From contig NZ_FOVI01000010.1 in NCBI RefSeq assembly GCF_900115115.1, forward strand, positions 62,001 to 126,000: a DNA stretch of 64,000 bases, in the 5' to 3' direction. The translations under genes and the position numbers were made by a program. Under the pieces are notes generated by a model. That model ran no database searches. It worked only from the letters and a program-made list of their open reading frames with translations, and was not told the DNA's origin. The DNA is from Paenimyroides ummariense (GTDB lineage Bacteria; Bacteroidota; Bacteroidia; Flavobacteriales; Flavobacteriaceae). Below, piece after piece: positions 55,099 through 63,855 of this stretch. How positions within the stretch are numbered: the stretch's first letter is position 1; each line of letters starts with the position of its first letter.

Positions 55099-56043
55099 AT
55101 GAAAAAAATTCTTCTGTTTGCAGCTTTATCGTTGTCGTTAGTTGCTTGTAAATCTAATAAAAGTGCAGATGTTTCTAACTATCAGGTAAAAGAAGCTGAT
55201 GTAAGTTCAACTTTGAAATATTTAGCTTCTGATGAATTAGCAGGGCGTGATCCTGGCACCGAAGGAATTGAAAAAGCAGCAAATTATCTGGAAGAAATTC
55301 TAAAAAAATCTAACGTTAAACCGTATTTTTCTACTTATAAAGATACACTTTCTAACTATGACAATTCATTTAATGTGGTTGGATATATCGAAGGAATAGA
55401 TCCGAAACTGAAAAGCGAATTTGTAATTTTAGGTGCACACTATGATCATATCGGAATTACAGAAAAAGGTTTTGACGGCGATTATATCAACAACGGAGCA
55501 AACGATAATGCATCGGGAACAACGGTTTTGGCTGAAGTTGCAAAGTATTTAGGTAAAACAAAAAACAGCAAACGCAGCGTGTTAATTGTTTTCTTTTCTG
55601 CCGAAGAAAAAGGTTTGTTAGGATCGAAACATTTGGCTAAAAAACTAAAACAGCAAAATATAAATGTGTACAGCATGTTGAATTTTGAGATGGTTGGTGT
55701 ACCAATGAATTATGATTTTAAATTGTTTTTAACAGGATACACTAAATCAAACATGGCTGCGAAACTAAACGAATATGCGGGCAGTACGCTAATAGGAATG
55801 TCTGAAGGAGCTGAAAAATACAATTTGTTTGCAGCGTCAGATAATTATCCGTTTTACGAAGAATTTAAAATTCCGGCTCATACCGTTTCAGCGTTCGATT
55901 TTTCAAACTTTGATTTTTACCATCATCCAAAAGATGAATTTCAGATTATGGATACTAAATTCATGACCACCATTGCAAAAGAAATGCTTCCGGTAGTATC
56001 AAAAATGATTAATGCAGAAACCAAAGAAATAAAAATGAATTAG
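55099..56043 (+). CDS. M28 family metallopeptidase, lipoprotein
   Basis: 314 residues from MKKILLFAALSLSLVACKS; the in-frame start at 55072 precedes the -7 box and is rejected. Lipobox LVAC with Cys17. The di-zinc M28 ligands are His114 (LGAHYDHIG, with Asp116), Asp136 (NNGANDNASG), Glu169/Glu170 (FFSAEEKG), a Glu197 where many members have Asp (NFEMVG), and a C-terminal His in FYHHPKDEF. A PA-type insert is absent. Probable periplasmic or surface aminopeptidase acting on peptides. Confidence 0.92.
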   Translation: MKKILLFAALSLSLVACKSNKSADVSNYQVKEADVSSTLKYLASDELAGRDPGTEGIEKAANYLEEILKKSNVKPYFSTYKDTLSNYDNSFNVVGYIEGIDPKLKSEFVILGAHYDHIGITEKGFDGDYINNGANDNASGTTVLAEVAKYLGKTKNSKRSVLIVFFSAEEKGLLGSKHLAKKLKQQNINVYSMLNFEMVGVPMNYDFKLFLTGYTKSNMAAKLNEYAGSTLIGMSEGAEKYNLFAASDNYPFYEEFKIPAHTVSAFDFSNFDFYHHPKDEFQIMDTKFMTTIAKEMLPVVSKMINAETKEIKMN

Positions 56044-56095
56044 GCAGAAATGTCTAACCTTAACAATTCAACAAATAAACGATTCAATAATCTAA

Positions 56096-56773
56096 ATGAA
56101 AACCATCATAATCACAGGAACAAGCCGTGGAATAGGGGCAGAGTTGGTTAAACAATTCGCTGCCGAAGGTCATACCATTATTTCCCTTTCACGAAACAGT
56201 AATCCTGAATTAGAAAACCTGCCAAATGTTTATTACAAATCGGTCGATTTAAGTAACGATGCTTCTGTAGCTGCATTTGCCGTAGCATTGAAAGATCAGT
56301 TTAAAAATATCGATATTTTAATTCACAACGCAGGAACCATCATCAATAAACCATTTGCCGAAATTTCATCTGCCGATTTTGAATATGTTTACAAAGTAAA
56401 TGTTTTTGGGGTTGCAGCTTTAAACCGTGCCGTTTTGCCTTTAATGGGCAACGGCAGCCATGTAGTTACCATCAGCAGTATGGGCGGCATTCAGGGCAGT
56501 TCTAAATTTCCCGGTTTAGCGGCGTACAGTTCAAGTAAAGGAGCTGTGATTACATTGAGCGAATTATTGGCAGAAGAATACAAAGAACAAGGTGTTGCTT
56601 TTAATGTTTTGGCGTTGGGTGCGGTACAGACCGAGATGCTTCAAGAAGCATTTCCGGGTTATCAAGCACCGATTTATCCAAACGAAATGGCGGTTTATAT
56701 TAAAGATTTCGCCTTAAACGGAAATCGTTTTTTTAACGGAAAGGTTTTAGAAGTTTCATCAAGCACACCGTAA
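56096..56773 (+). CDS. short-chain dehydrogenase/reductase
   Basis: 225 residues, classical SDR. Cofactor motif GTSRGIG (8-14), HNAG (77-80), and the catalytic Ser127/128 with Tyr144-x-x-x-Lys148 (YSSSK). Arg34 (SRNSN) after the second strand suggests NADP preference. The substrate is unknown. It is followed without any gap by a TTG-started SprT-like gene and then manC, forming a likely operon. Confidence 0.92.
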   Translation: MKTIIITGTSRGIGAELVKQFAAEGHTIISLSRNSNPELENLPNVYYKSVDLSNDASVAAFAVALKDQFKNIDILIHNAGTIINKPFAEISSADFEYVYKVNVFGVAALNRAVLPLMGNGSHVVTISSMGGIQGSSKFPGLAAYSSSKGAVITLSELLAEEYKEQGVAFNVLALGAVQTEMLQEAFPGYQAPIYPNEMAVYIKDFALNGNRFFNGKVLEVSSSTP

Positions 56774-57373
56774 TTGAAAAACGTTTTAGCTACATATTTA
56801 CCCGAAAATTCGGTCGATGCTGTTTTTGAACTGATAAAAGCATACCACATTCATTTTAAAATTGTAAATGGACGGGTAACTCGTCATGGCGATTATCGAA
56901 AAAATCCCGACGGATCGCACAAAATTACGGTAAATGCCACGCTGAATAAATATCGATTTTTAATAACAACCATTCACGAAATTGCACATTTAGTCGCTTT
57001 TCAAAAATATGGTCGGTTTATAAAACCCCATGGGTTGGAATGGAAACAAACCTTTCGATTATTGATGCTTCCTTTTATAAATGCGCAGGTTTTTCCAGCA
57101 GAAGTTGTGCCTTTTGTGGCAAGTCATTTTAAAAATCCGTCGGCAAGCAGCGATACCGATGCTATTTTATCCATGCAGCTTAAAAAATTCGATGCTCCAA
57201 CAAACAAAGTTTTTGTAGATGAACTACCTTTGGGAACCATCTTCAAAATTGAAAACGGACGCGTGTTTAAGAAAGGAAAACTCCGCGTAAAGCTGTTTGA
57301 ATGCACCGATATAAAAAATAACCAAGTATATTTGTTTAAACCTAATATGCAGGTAGAACTTTTGAATACCTAA
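56774..57373 (+). CDS. SprT-like zinc-binding protein
   Basis: 199 residues. The start is TTG, immediately after the SDR stop TAA; no ATG fits the N-terminus as well. Zincin motif HEIAH (68-72) and the third ligand region KPHGLEW (His86) match the SprT family, relatives of the eukaryotic DNA-protein crosslink protease SPRTN. The C-terminal part (FKIENGRVFKKGKLRVKLFE) has no CxxC zinc ribbon. The function in bacteria is unproved. Confidence 0.85.
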   Translation: MKNVLATYLPENSVDAVFELIKAYHIHFKIVNGRVTRHGDYRKNPDGSHKITVNATLNKYRFLITTIHEIAHLVAFQKYGRFIKPHGLEWKQTFRLLMLPFINAQVFPAEVVPFVASHFKNPSASSDTDAILSMQLKKFDAPTNKVFVDELPLGTIFKIENGRVFKKGKLRVKLFECTDIKNNQVYLFKPNMQVELLNT

Positions 57374-57375
57374 CA

Positions 57376-58446
57376 ATGAATAAAAACTATTATGCAGTAA
57401 TAATGGCAGGTGGCGTGGGATCGCGTTTTTGGCCAGTAAGCACACCCGAATTTCCTAAACAGTTTCACGATATGTTGGGAACGGGCGAAACTTTGGTTCA
57501 GAAAACCTTTACCCGTTTAAGTCAGCTTATTCCTAAAGAAAATATTTTAATTTTAACCAACGATAAATACAGCGATATTTTAAAAGAACAATTGCCCATG
57601 ATTACCAATGAGCAAATTGTTTTAGAACCCGATATGCGCAATACGGCGCCGTGTATTTTGTATGCGTCGATGAAAATTAAAAAACAAAATCCCGATGCGG
57701 TGATGATTGTGGCTCCGTCTGATCATTGGATTGAAGACGAGGTACAGTTTGTATCAAATTTACAGCGTGCTTTTGATAATTGCGAATCCGATAATGTGCT
57801 GATGACTTTAGGAATTATTCCTACTTTTCCAAATACAGGTTACGGATATATCGAATACAACAAATTAGATTCCCGTCAGATTAAAAAAGTAGTTCAGTTT
57901 CGTGAAAAACCGGATTATCAAACGGCAAAAACATTTATTCAGCGAAGAAATTTCCTTTGGAATTCAGGAATCTTCGTTTGGAATGTTCGATCTATTTTAG
58001 AAGCTTTTGAGAAGTTTCAGCCAGAAATGTATCAATTGTTTCAAGCAGGATTTTCGACCTTCAATACTTCAGAAGAAAAACAGTTTATTGCAGAAAATTA
58101 CAGCAAAGCCGAAAATATTTCTATTGATTATGCCGTAATGGAAAAAGCAGACAATGTGTTTATTTTGCCTGCGACTTTTGATTGGAACGATTTAGGAACC
58201 TGGGGATCTTTGTACGATAAACTGCCTAAAGACGAATGCGACAATGCCATGGTGAACGGCAATTTGTTTGTAGAAAATGCCACAAATAACATCATTCGAA
58301 CAAATCCAAATAAAATGGTGGTTATTGGCGGTTTAGATGATTTTATCATTGTAGATAAAGACGATGTTTTGTTGATTTATCCTAAAAAGAAAGAACAAGA
58401 AATAAAGCAGATCGTTGCAAAAATGAATGCTAAAAAGTCTGAATAG
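57376..58446 (+). CDS. mannose-1-phosphate guanylyltransferase
   Basis: 356 residues, the short single-domain type without the isomerase part. It makes GDP-mannose from GTP and mannose 1-phosphate. The nucleotide-binding start GGVGSRFWPVSTPEFPKQF (12-30) is diagnostic; also APSDHWI and FREKPD, and FLWNSGIFVWNV. It feeds cell-surface glycan synthesis. The gene begins 2 nt after the previous stop codon, and its last codons form part of a terminator. Confidence 0.94.
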   Translation: MNKNYYAVIMAGGVGSRFWPVSTPEFPKQFHDMLGTGETLVQKTFTRLSQLIPKENILILTNDKYSDILKEQLPMITNEQIVLEPDMRNTAPCILYASMKIKKQNPDAVMIVAPSDHWIEDEVQFVSNLQRAFDNCESDNVLMTLGIIPTFPNTGYGYIEYNKLDSRQIKKVVQFREKPDYQTAKTFIQRRNFLWNSGIFVWNVRSILEAFEKFQPEMYQLFQAGFSTFNTSEEKQFIAENYSKAENISIDYAVMEKADNVFILPATFDWNDLGTWGSLYDKLPKDECDNAMVNGNLFVENATNNIIRTNPNKMVVIGGLDDFIIVDKDDVLLIYPKKKEQEIKQIVAKMNAKKSE

Positions 58447-58460
58447 ATTCCGGCTTTTTT
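58432..58460 (+). terminator. terminator overlapping the end of the guanylyltransferase gene
   Basis: AAAAAGTCTGAA (58432-58443) pairs with TTCCGGCTTTTT (58448-58459), one mismatch and one G-U pair, loop TAGA containing the stop codon, T run. Confidence 0.75.
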
Positions 58461-58490
58461 GTGCGTAATATTACCTAAATGTTAGTTTTG
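58458..58490 (+). promoter_or_regulatory. promoter of the TPR/HTH regulator
   Basis: TTTG formed by the end of the terminator T run (58458-58461), 21-bp spacer, TAGTTTTG (58483-58490). Long leader of about 65 nt before the ATG at 58565. Confidence 0.55.
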
Positions 58491-58564
58491 AGTAAAATTA
58501 CCTGTAAATAGTAAAAATAATTGTAGTAAATTTATTTAAAATACAATATTAGTGTATCACAGAA

Positions 58565-60307
58565 ATGCTTTTAAAAAATAAACTTCTAAAACCTTATTTA
58601 TTAAATAATTACAAACGTAGTTTTTTAGTAATCTTCTTTTTGCTTTTTTGTGGTGTCAATATTTTTGCCAATACCAACTCTAAATTGGTTAATGATTTCA
58701 TTAATGAAAATAAAGAGATTTTAGAACCTGCGACCATTAATAAAAATTATCTGCGAAAAACAAAAACGGTTAAAACACACGACAGACAGGTTTTACAGGT
58801 GGTTAATAAGGTTTTACAAGCCGAAGCTTATTCCAAGAATTTTGATAACATAAATAGCGAAAGTATTTCGCTTTACCTGGAAGCATTGAGCGAAGCCGAG
58901 AAAATCAATGATGAAAATTTACTGGTTTATGTAAATACGCAGGTTGGTTTTTTTTACTATTCGTATAACGAATATATTAAGGCGATGCCATTTTTTATAA
59001 AATCGTCTAATTTATTGGATAAAAGTACAATTGATAATCTTATTCAACCGGCAGATGTCTATAAAAAGAATGCTTATTTTTTTGGAAGCATCAATCAGCA
59101 TCAAAAAAGCATCGATTATCTTTTAAAAGCTTTAAAATATACGCCATCAAACGATAAACTTTATGCTACTTTTTTAAACAATATTGGGTCAAGTTATTAT
59201 AAAATGGGTGCGTTAGAAAATGCCCGTAACTATTTTATAAAAGCCCAAAAGGTATCATTAGAAAACAATTTCGAAGTACGTTATGCAAAAGTATTGGGAG
59301 ATTTGGCTTTAATTCATTTTGATGCAAAGGAATATCAAAAAGCCATTACACTTTTACAGCAAGATATAGAACTATCAAAAAAAAATAAATCAGACAGAAA
59401 TACCATGTACGCTCAAATTTTACTGAGTAAGGTATATGTTGAGACCAATGAATTTAGCAAAGCAAAACAAACCCTTGCATTGGCTAACGAATATGTTTTA
59501 AGTAAAGAATATTTAACAAGCCATGCCTACGAAATTGCCGAGGTAAACTTACAAATTGCCTTAAAAACAAACGATACTGTTTTAGAATTGCAAGCACGAC
59601 GTGCATTAGATGTTTTAGGTGCCGATATTGTAAATAAAGATGGTGAAGAAGCCATAAAATTGGTTGGTTGGGAAACTCAGAAAGAGCAGTTCAACACCAA
59701 GTTAGAAGCAGAAAAAGCCAAAGTTGAACAAGCCAATTTAAAAGTTTTAATTATTTGCGGTATTGTTATTTTTATTATTGTGGTAACTATTTTTATTGTT
59801 CGATCTATTCAGTTTCGATTTAAAAATAAAGAAGCGCAGTACGAGAATAATATCCTGCAATACAAAATCAATCAATTACAGTCTAAAAGTAAGTTGGATG
59901 ATTATGATTTAACATTGAAATCGTATCAAACTTATTTATCAGATCAAAACAAGCAGATGGATCTTATAGAGCAAGAACTCGATAAACTAAATACCAATAC
60001 CGTTAGTAAAGATCAGGCTAAATTGTTTTTGCAAGAATTATTGGATCAGCAAAAAATGTCCGGAACCAATTGGTTGGCATTAAAAAATACATTTCTAAAA
60101 GAAGAAAACGACTACTATAATGCTCTGCTTGAGAACTTTCCTGATTTAAGCGAGCTTAACTTACGCATTGTAATTTTAAATAAAATGGACTTAAAACCTG
60201 CAGAAATTGCATTGGTTTTAAACATAAAAATCGACGTAGTGAATAATGCCTTGCAACGCTTACGTAAAAACTTCAAAGGCAGGTTTGATAAACATTCAAT
60301 AAATTAG
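58565..60307 (+). CDS. membrane-bound TPR protein with C-terminal HTH
   Basis: 580 residues. Signal or anchor helix (about 18-36), a periplasmic helical repeat region with several TPR units (about 120-330), one membrane helix (393-415), a cytoplasmic coiled coil (about 420-490) and a C-terminal helix-turn-helix (about 535-575, LKPAEIALVLNIKIDVVNNA, LuxR-like). This plan, known in Bacteroidota, suggests a one-piece signal transducer that senses in the periplasm and binds DNA at the membrane. The target is unknown. Its own promoter precedes it. Confidence 0.82.
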   Translation: MLLKNKLLKPYLLNNYKRSFLVIFFLLFCGVNIFANTNSKLVNDFINENKEILEPATINKNYLRKTKTVKTHDRQVLQVVNKVLQAEAYSKNFDNINSESISLYLEALSEAEKINDENLLVYVNTQVGFFYYSYNEYIKAMPFFIKSSNLLDKSTIDNLIQPADVYKKNAYFFGSINQHQKSIDYLLKALKYTPSNDKLYATFLNNIGSSYYKMGALENARNYFIKAQKVSLENNFEVRYAKVLGDLALIHFDAKEYQKAITLLQQDIELSKKNKSDRNTMYAQILLSKVYVETNEFSKAKQTLALANEYVLSKEYLTSHAYEIAEVNLQIALKTNDTVLELQARRALDVLGADIVNKDGEEAIKLVGWETQKEQFNTKLEAEKAKVEQANLKVLIICGIVIFIIVVTIFIVRSIQFRFKNKEAQYENNILQYKINQLQSKSKLDDYDLTLKSYQTYLSDQNKQMDLIEQELDKLNTNTVSKDQAKLFLQELLDQQKMSGTNWLALKNTFLKEENDYYNALLENFPDLSELNLRIVILNKMDLKPAEIALVLNIKIDVVNNALQRLRKNFKGRFDKHSIN

Positions 60308-60352
60308 TGAATATTATTGCATAAATTATAGGTAATTATCCGATTTTATATT

Positions 60353-60360
60353 TATTTTTG
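60353..60360 (+). promoter_or_regulatory. -7 box of the 60389-63855 operon
   Basis: TATTTTTG, 28 nt before ATG 60389. No good -33 box is seen. Confidence 0.45.
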
Positions 60361-60388
60361 TTAATGAAAACCTAAAAACATATTAAAA

Positions 60389-60961
60389 ATGGAAGAGATA
60401 ATTACTTCTCTGAAACATTGGGAAGCTGTTCGTAACAATCCTGATGTATTGACAGAACTCTTCATGAGCAACTTGGGATTCGAACTTGATATGAGTCTTT
60501 TTCCTGAAAAAAAGCCATTACATGCTTATGCTGCTGTTAAAGATGGGGAATTAGGCTTTTACGTGATATCAGAAGTAAACGATGTAGATTCTTCTCCAGA
60601 AGATTTAAGTGCTAATTGTTATTGGTGCCCTGCTTTAATGGCATTTGAGGGCGGGGGTCAAGAAATTCCTGAAGCCGAGGCTAACTTACGTTTGGGTACT
60701 TGGAAAGAAACTTTTCCTATTTGGATTCAGCAGATTGTTAAAATGCCTTTTGGTATCTATCAAACATTTCATATACCAACTACAGATTTGAAACCGCAGA
60801 AGTACGCTGCATTATTTGCCTTAAAAGATAACATTATAACTCCTGATATTAAAGAAGCAGATCTGGTTTTAACCAATAATGCAGGGATTTTTTATGACAC
60901 AATTCGAAGTCAGCCACCATACTCTTATACCAGCCAGTATTATATTTTAAGCTTGATATAA
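60389..60961 (+). CDS. protein of unknown function, paralogue of the next gene
   Basis: 190 residues, no signal peptide, so cytoplasmic. Not recognised. It shares with the next protein an N-terminal block (KHWEAVRNNPDVLTELF against RKWDSLRSNPDELLQHF), LHAYAAVKDGELGFYVISEV against LHAYACILNGELKFAVISEV, and a C-terminal block (IKEADLVLTNNAGIFYDT against IKDADLVIDSNNGLFYDT). It contains a unique CYWCPALMAFEGGGQ stretch with two close cysteines. First gene of an apparent operon with the lipoprotein paralogue, a 7-TM protein and a two-component system. Confidence 0.75.
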   Translation: MEEIITSLKHWEAVRNNPDVLTELFMSNLGFELDMSLFPEKKPLHAYAAVKDGELGFYVISEVNDVDSSPEDLSANCYWCPALMAFEGGGQEIPEAEANLRLGTWKETFPIWIQQIVKMPFGIYQTFHIPTTDLKPQKYAALFALKDNIITPDIKEADLVLTNNAGIFYDTIRSQPPYSYTSQYYILSLI

Positions 60962-60976
60962 CCTAAAAAAATAATT

Positions 60977-61717
60977 ATGAAAATTCTAAAAAATTCTTTA
61001 GTAATATTAATATTTACAATTTTCGGTTGCAGCAACGATCAAAGTAATCTAGATATTATTACAGAAGAAGAAAATATACATATTAATCAAACGAATAGTA
61101 TTTCTAACTATAGTTTAGAAGAAATTTTAAATGGCATTCGCAAGTGGGATAGTTTGCGAAGCAACCCAGATGAATTATTACAACACTTTGAAAATTACAA
61201 CGCATTAAATTTAGATATTTCACAGTTTCCTCAAGGAAATACTTTGCACGCTTATGCATGTATTCTTAATGGTGAGTTGAAATTTGCAGTTATATCGGAA
61301 GTTTATGATAGCGAATCGTATCAAGATAGTTTAATAGACTATATAAAAATAGTAGATCTACATTATACTGATATCGCAGTATTGACAGAGCAAACGTATG
61401 AAAGTTATACATTTCCATTACCTACTCAATATATTCAAGCTGCGGATGCTATAAACCGTATTGAAGATTGGAATGTTAATTTTGAAAATTGGTTAAGCAA
61501 TACGACATCTGTTTATCAAGGTTTTCATATGCCAACCTATAGTTTACAAGCGCAGGATTATACTATTTATTTGGGATTGAAGAGCAATATAGGTAGCCCC
61601 AATATAAAAGATGCCGATTTGGTTATAGATAGTAATAATGGATTATTTTATGACACTGTGGCTGGATTTCCGCGTCCAGGACGACAAGGAAAATATTATC
61701 TCTTAGAATTAATTTAA
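60977..61717 (+). CDS. lipoprotein of unknown function, paralogue of the previous gene
   Basis: 246 residues. Signal peptide with lipobox IFGC (Cys18) and an Asn/Ser-rich linker to about residue 45, then the same 190-residue domain as the preceding protein. The two differ mainly by the export signal and by the middle part. 15 nt after the previous gene. A cell-envelope counterpart of a cytoplasmic protein is a pattern seen in immunity or sensor proteins, but nothing here proves either. Confidence 0.75.
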   Translation: MKILKNSLVILIFTIFGCSNDQSNLDIITEEENIHINQTNSISNYSLEEILNGIRKWDSLRSNPDELLQHFENYNALNLDISQFPQGNTLHAYACILNGELKFAVISEVYDSESYQDSLIDYIKIVDLHYTDIAVLTEQTYESYTFPLPTQYIQAADAINRIEDWNVNFENWLSNTTSVYQGFHMPTYSLQAQDYTIYLGLKSNIGSPNIKDADLVIDSNNGLFYDTVAGFPRPGRQGKYYLLELI

Positions 61718-61719
61718 TT

Positions 61720-62409
61720 ATGATGGAAAGCTACGCTTTTATATTTCATGCTTTTACTTATGTAAACACATTTATACTTATACTGTCCAATATTATAGGT
61801 GTTATTATGTTGAGAAAAAATAAAAGCATAATACTTAAGATCTTAGCATATTATTTATTTGTTTGTTGTTTTTTTGATGTTATTACTAGTTTCATTGTTT
61901 TTCTTTTGGAGCAAGGGGCTATTGAAGATTTTTCAACAATATATCTTGGGATTATTTTTAGGCTGATAGAATTACTTTTAATAGGTTATCTCATTAACAA
62001 GCATTGGTTAAAAAATAAGGTAGCGTGGCTTTTAATGATATTTAGCAGCATATATTTATTATATGATTTATTTACCTTTCAATCAAAAGGAATATTAAAT
62101 TATGAAGCTAAGGCTCAAACAGTAGCTAACATATTATTAATTGGTTTAATTGTTGTAAATCTTTTAAAGCAACTTAAAAATGCTAAACAATTTAACGTAA
62201 CCAATCAAATGCTAAGCATGGTTTTTTTAACGTATTTTTCTATACACTTGGTATATACGGTTATTCAGAATTTTATTATAAACCAATCCTTTACCGATAA
62301 AAGTTTTGCACTTTTTTATTCTAGTTATGCAATACTTCATATCATTTATTATGCTGCATTAGCATTTATATTGTATAAAAATCTTAAAAAAACACAATTA
62401 AAATTATAA
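61720..62409 (+). CDS. 7-TM integral membrane protein
   Basis: 229 residues, ATG 2 nt after the previous stop codon. Seven hydrophobic segments fill nearly the whole protein (for example FTYVNTFILILSNIIGVIML, LIELLLIGYLI, FALFYSSYAILHIIYYAALA). No enzymatic motif is visible. As the kinase encoded next has only one membrane helix and no sensor domain, this protein may be its input module (inference from order). Confidence 0.75.
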   Translation: MMESYAFIFHAFTYVNTFILILSNIIGVIMLRKNKSIILKILAYYLFVCCFFDVITSFIVFLLEQGAIEDFSTIYLGIIFRLIELLLIGYLINKHWLKNKVAWLLMIFSSIYLLYDLFTFQSKGILNYEAKAQTVANILLIGLIVVNLLKQLKNAKQFNVTNQMLSMVFLTYFSIHLVYTVIQNFIINQSFTDKSFALFYSSYAILHIIYYAALAFILYKNLKKTQLKL

Positions 62410-62429
62410 ATATTCAATGGGCACAAAAT

Positions 62430-63206
62430 ATGGAAAAATGGCAGAATTCCGACACGTTGCTTCTCTGGGTTATTATCATTATTGGGGTAATGATACTACT
62501 TGTAGGCACCTTGATAAGCGTTTTTTATATATCGTACAGAAAAGTTCTTCGGTCTAAAGACGAAGAGATTAGGATAAAAATGGATTATCAGCGTTCTTTA
62601 CTGCAAGTAAGTTTAGAAGCACAAGAAAACGAACGTATTCGTATAGCGGCAGATTTGCACGATAACATCATCAGCACGCTAACCGTTATACGTTTAAAAG
62701 CCGCAATAGGATCCAACCAGCAAGAGTTAGATCAATTATTAGGAACGGCAATAGATGAATCGCGAAGAATTTCGCATGAATTATCGCCACCTTTATACGA
62801 AGAAAAACCGTTAGAAAACAACTTATTAACCATTTTGAAAAGTTGGCGAAGTTTTTATCATATAGATCATGTTGTGGATGTTCGTACAGATCGACCCATA
62901 AACAAAACCATAAAATTGCAACTGGTGCGTATCTTACAAGAACTGTTAAACAACGTTCACAAACACGCTAAAGCATCACATGTAGATTTAACATTGCGCA
63001 TTACCAATAAATACATTGTTTTACTGGTTAAAGATAACGGCATTGGCTTTAATACCACCACAGTTAAAAATGGCATTGGTTTACAAAACATTGCATTGCG
63101 TACCGATAATTTAAATGCGCAATACAAATACAAAAGTTCAAAAGAAAAAGGAACCCGTTTTATTTTTTTTGTAAAGAATGGAAAAAATAAAATTAGCATT
63201 AGTTGA
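62430..63206 (+). CDS. sensor histidine kinase, NarL/DesK type
   Basis: 258 residues. One membrane helix (about 10-33), a short coiled coil, then HisKA_3 dimerisation with the phospho-acceptor His77 in ERIRIAADLHDNIIST, and HATPase_c with N box ELLNNVHKHAKA and G boxes DNGIGFN and NGIGLQNI. It has no periplasmic sensor and no HAMP. The 3' end overlaps the response regulator gene by 29 nt, so the two are coupled. Confidence 0.93.
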   Translation: MEKWQNSDTLLLWVIIIIGVMILLVGTLISVFYISYRKVLRSKDEEIRIKMDYQRSLLQVSLEAQENERIRIAADLHDNIISTLTVIRLKAAIGSNQQELDQLLGTAIDESRRISHELSPPLYEEKPLENNLLTILKSWRSFYHIDHVVDVRTDRPINKTIKLQLVRILQELLNNVHKHAKASHVDLTLRITNKYIVLLVKDNGIGFNTTTVKNGIGLQNIALRTDNLNAQYKYKSSKEKGTRFIFFVKNGKNKISIS

Positions 63207-63855
63207 TGATGATTACCTGATTGTAACATTATTAAAAAGTTTTTTTAACCAGGATCAGTCAACACAAGTGGTATATGATACCACAGACGGATACCAGTTA
63301 TTCAATTATTTAGAAGAAAAGAATAACGAGCGGATAGATATTCTGCTGCTCGATTTAAAAATGAAAACAATAGATGGGCTAGAAGTACTTAAACACGTTA
63401 AGACAAATCATCCCGAATTAAAAGTTGTCGTTGTGTCATCGCACTATCAGGATAATTCCATAGGATTTATGACCAAAGAAGGTGTTGCCGGCTTTTTACC
63501 CAAAGGAATGTCTCCTTTTGAACTGCTCGATATTGTTAAGCAGGTTCATAAGAATGGTTTTTATCTGAATAAAGATCAAATGGAAATTCTGCGCGAACAA
63601 ATTTCGTCTAAAGTATCAAAACCAATGCTCGATGAAGACGAATTGCTAACCGACCGCGAAAAAGAAATTATAAAGTTATTGTGCCAGCAAAAAACGGCAA
63701 AAGAAATTGGGGAACACTTATTTATAACTCAGCGTACGGTTGAAGGGCATAAGAATAATCTGTTTACTAAAATCGGCGTTCGCAACGTTGCCGGTCTAAT
63801 AGTTTATGCACTTCAAAAGCACATTGTAACACTTGAAGAACTCTCTTTAAATTAA
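63178..63855 (+). CDS. response regulator, NarL/LuxR family
   Basis: 225 residues. Receiver domain with acidic pocket Asp10-Asp12, phospho-acceptor Asp59 (LLLDLKMK) and Lys110 (FLPKG). The C-terminal LuxR-type HTH (about 160-215) reads LTDREKEIIKLLCQQKTAKEIGE in pattern, followed by FITQRTVEGHKNN. Partner of the overlapping kinase gene; it probably controls transcription, targets unknown. Confidence 0.94.
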   Translation: MEKIKLALVDDDYLIVTLLKSFFNQDQSTQVVYDTTDGYQLFNYLEEKNNERIDILLLDLKMKTIDGLEVLKHVKTNHPELKVVVVSSHYQDNSIGFMTKEGVAGFLPKGMSPFELLDIVKQVHKNGFYLNKDQMEILREQISSKVSKPMLDEDELLTDREKEIIKLLCQQKTAKEIGEHLFITQRTVEGHKNNLFTKIGVRNVAGLIVYALQKHIVTLEELSLN

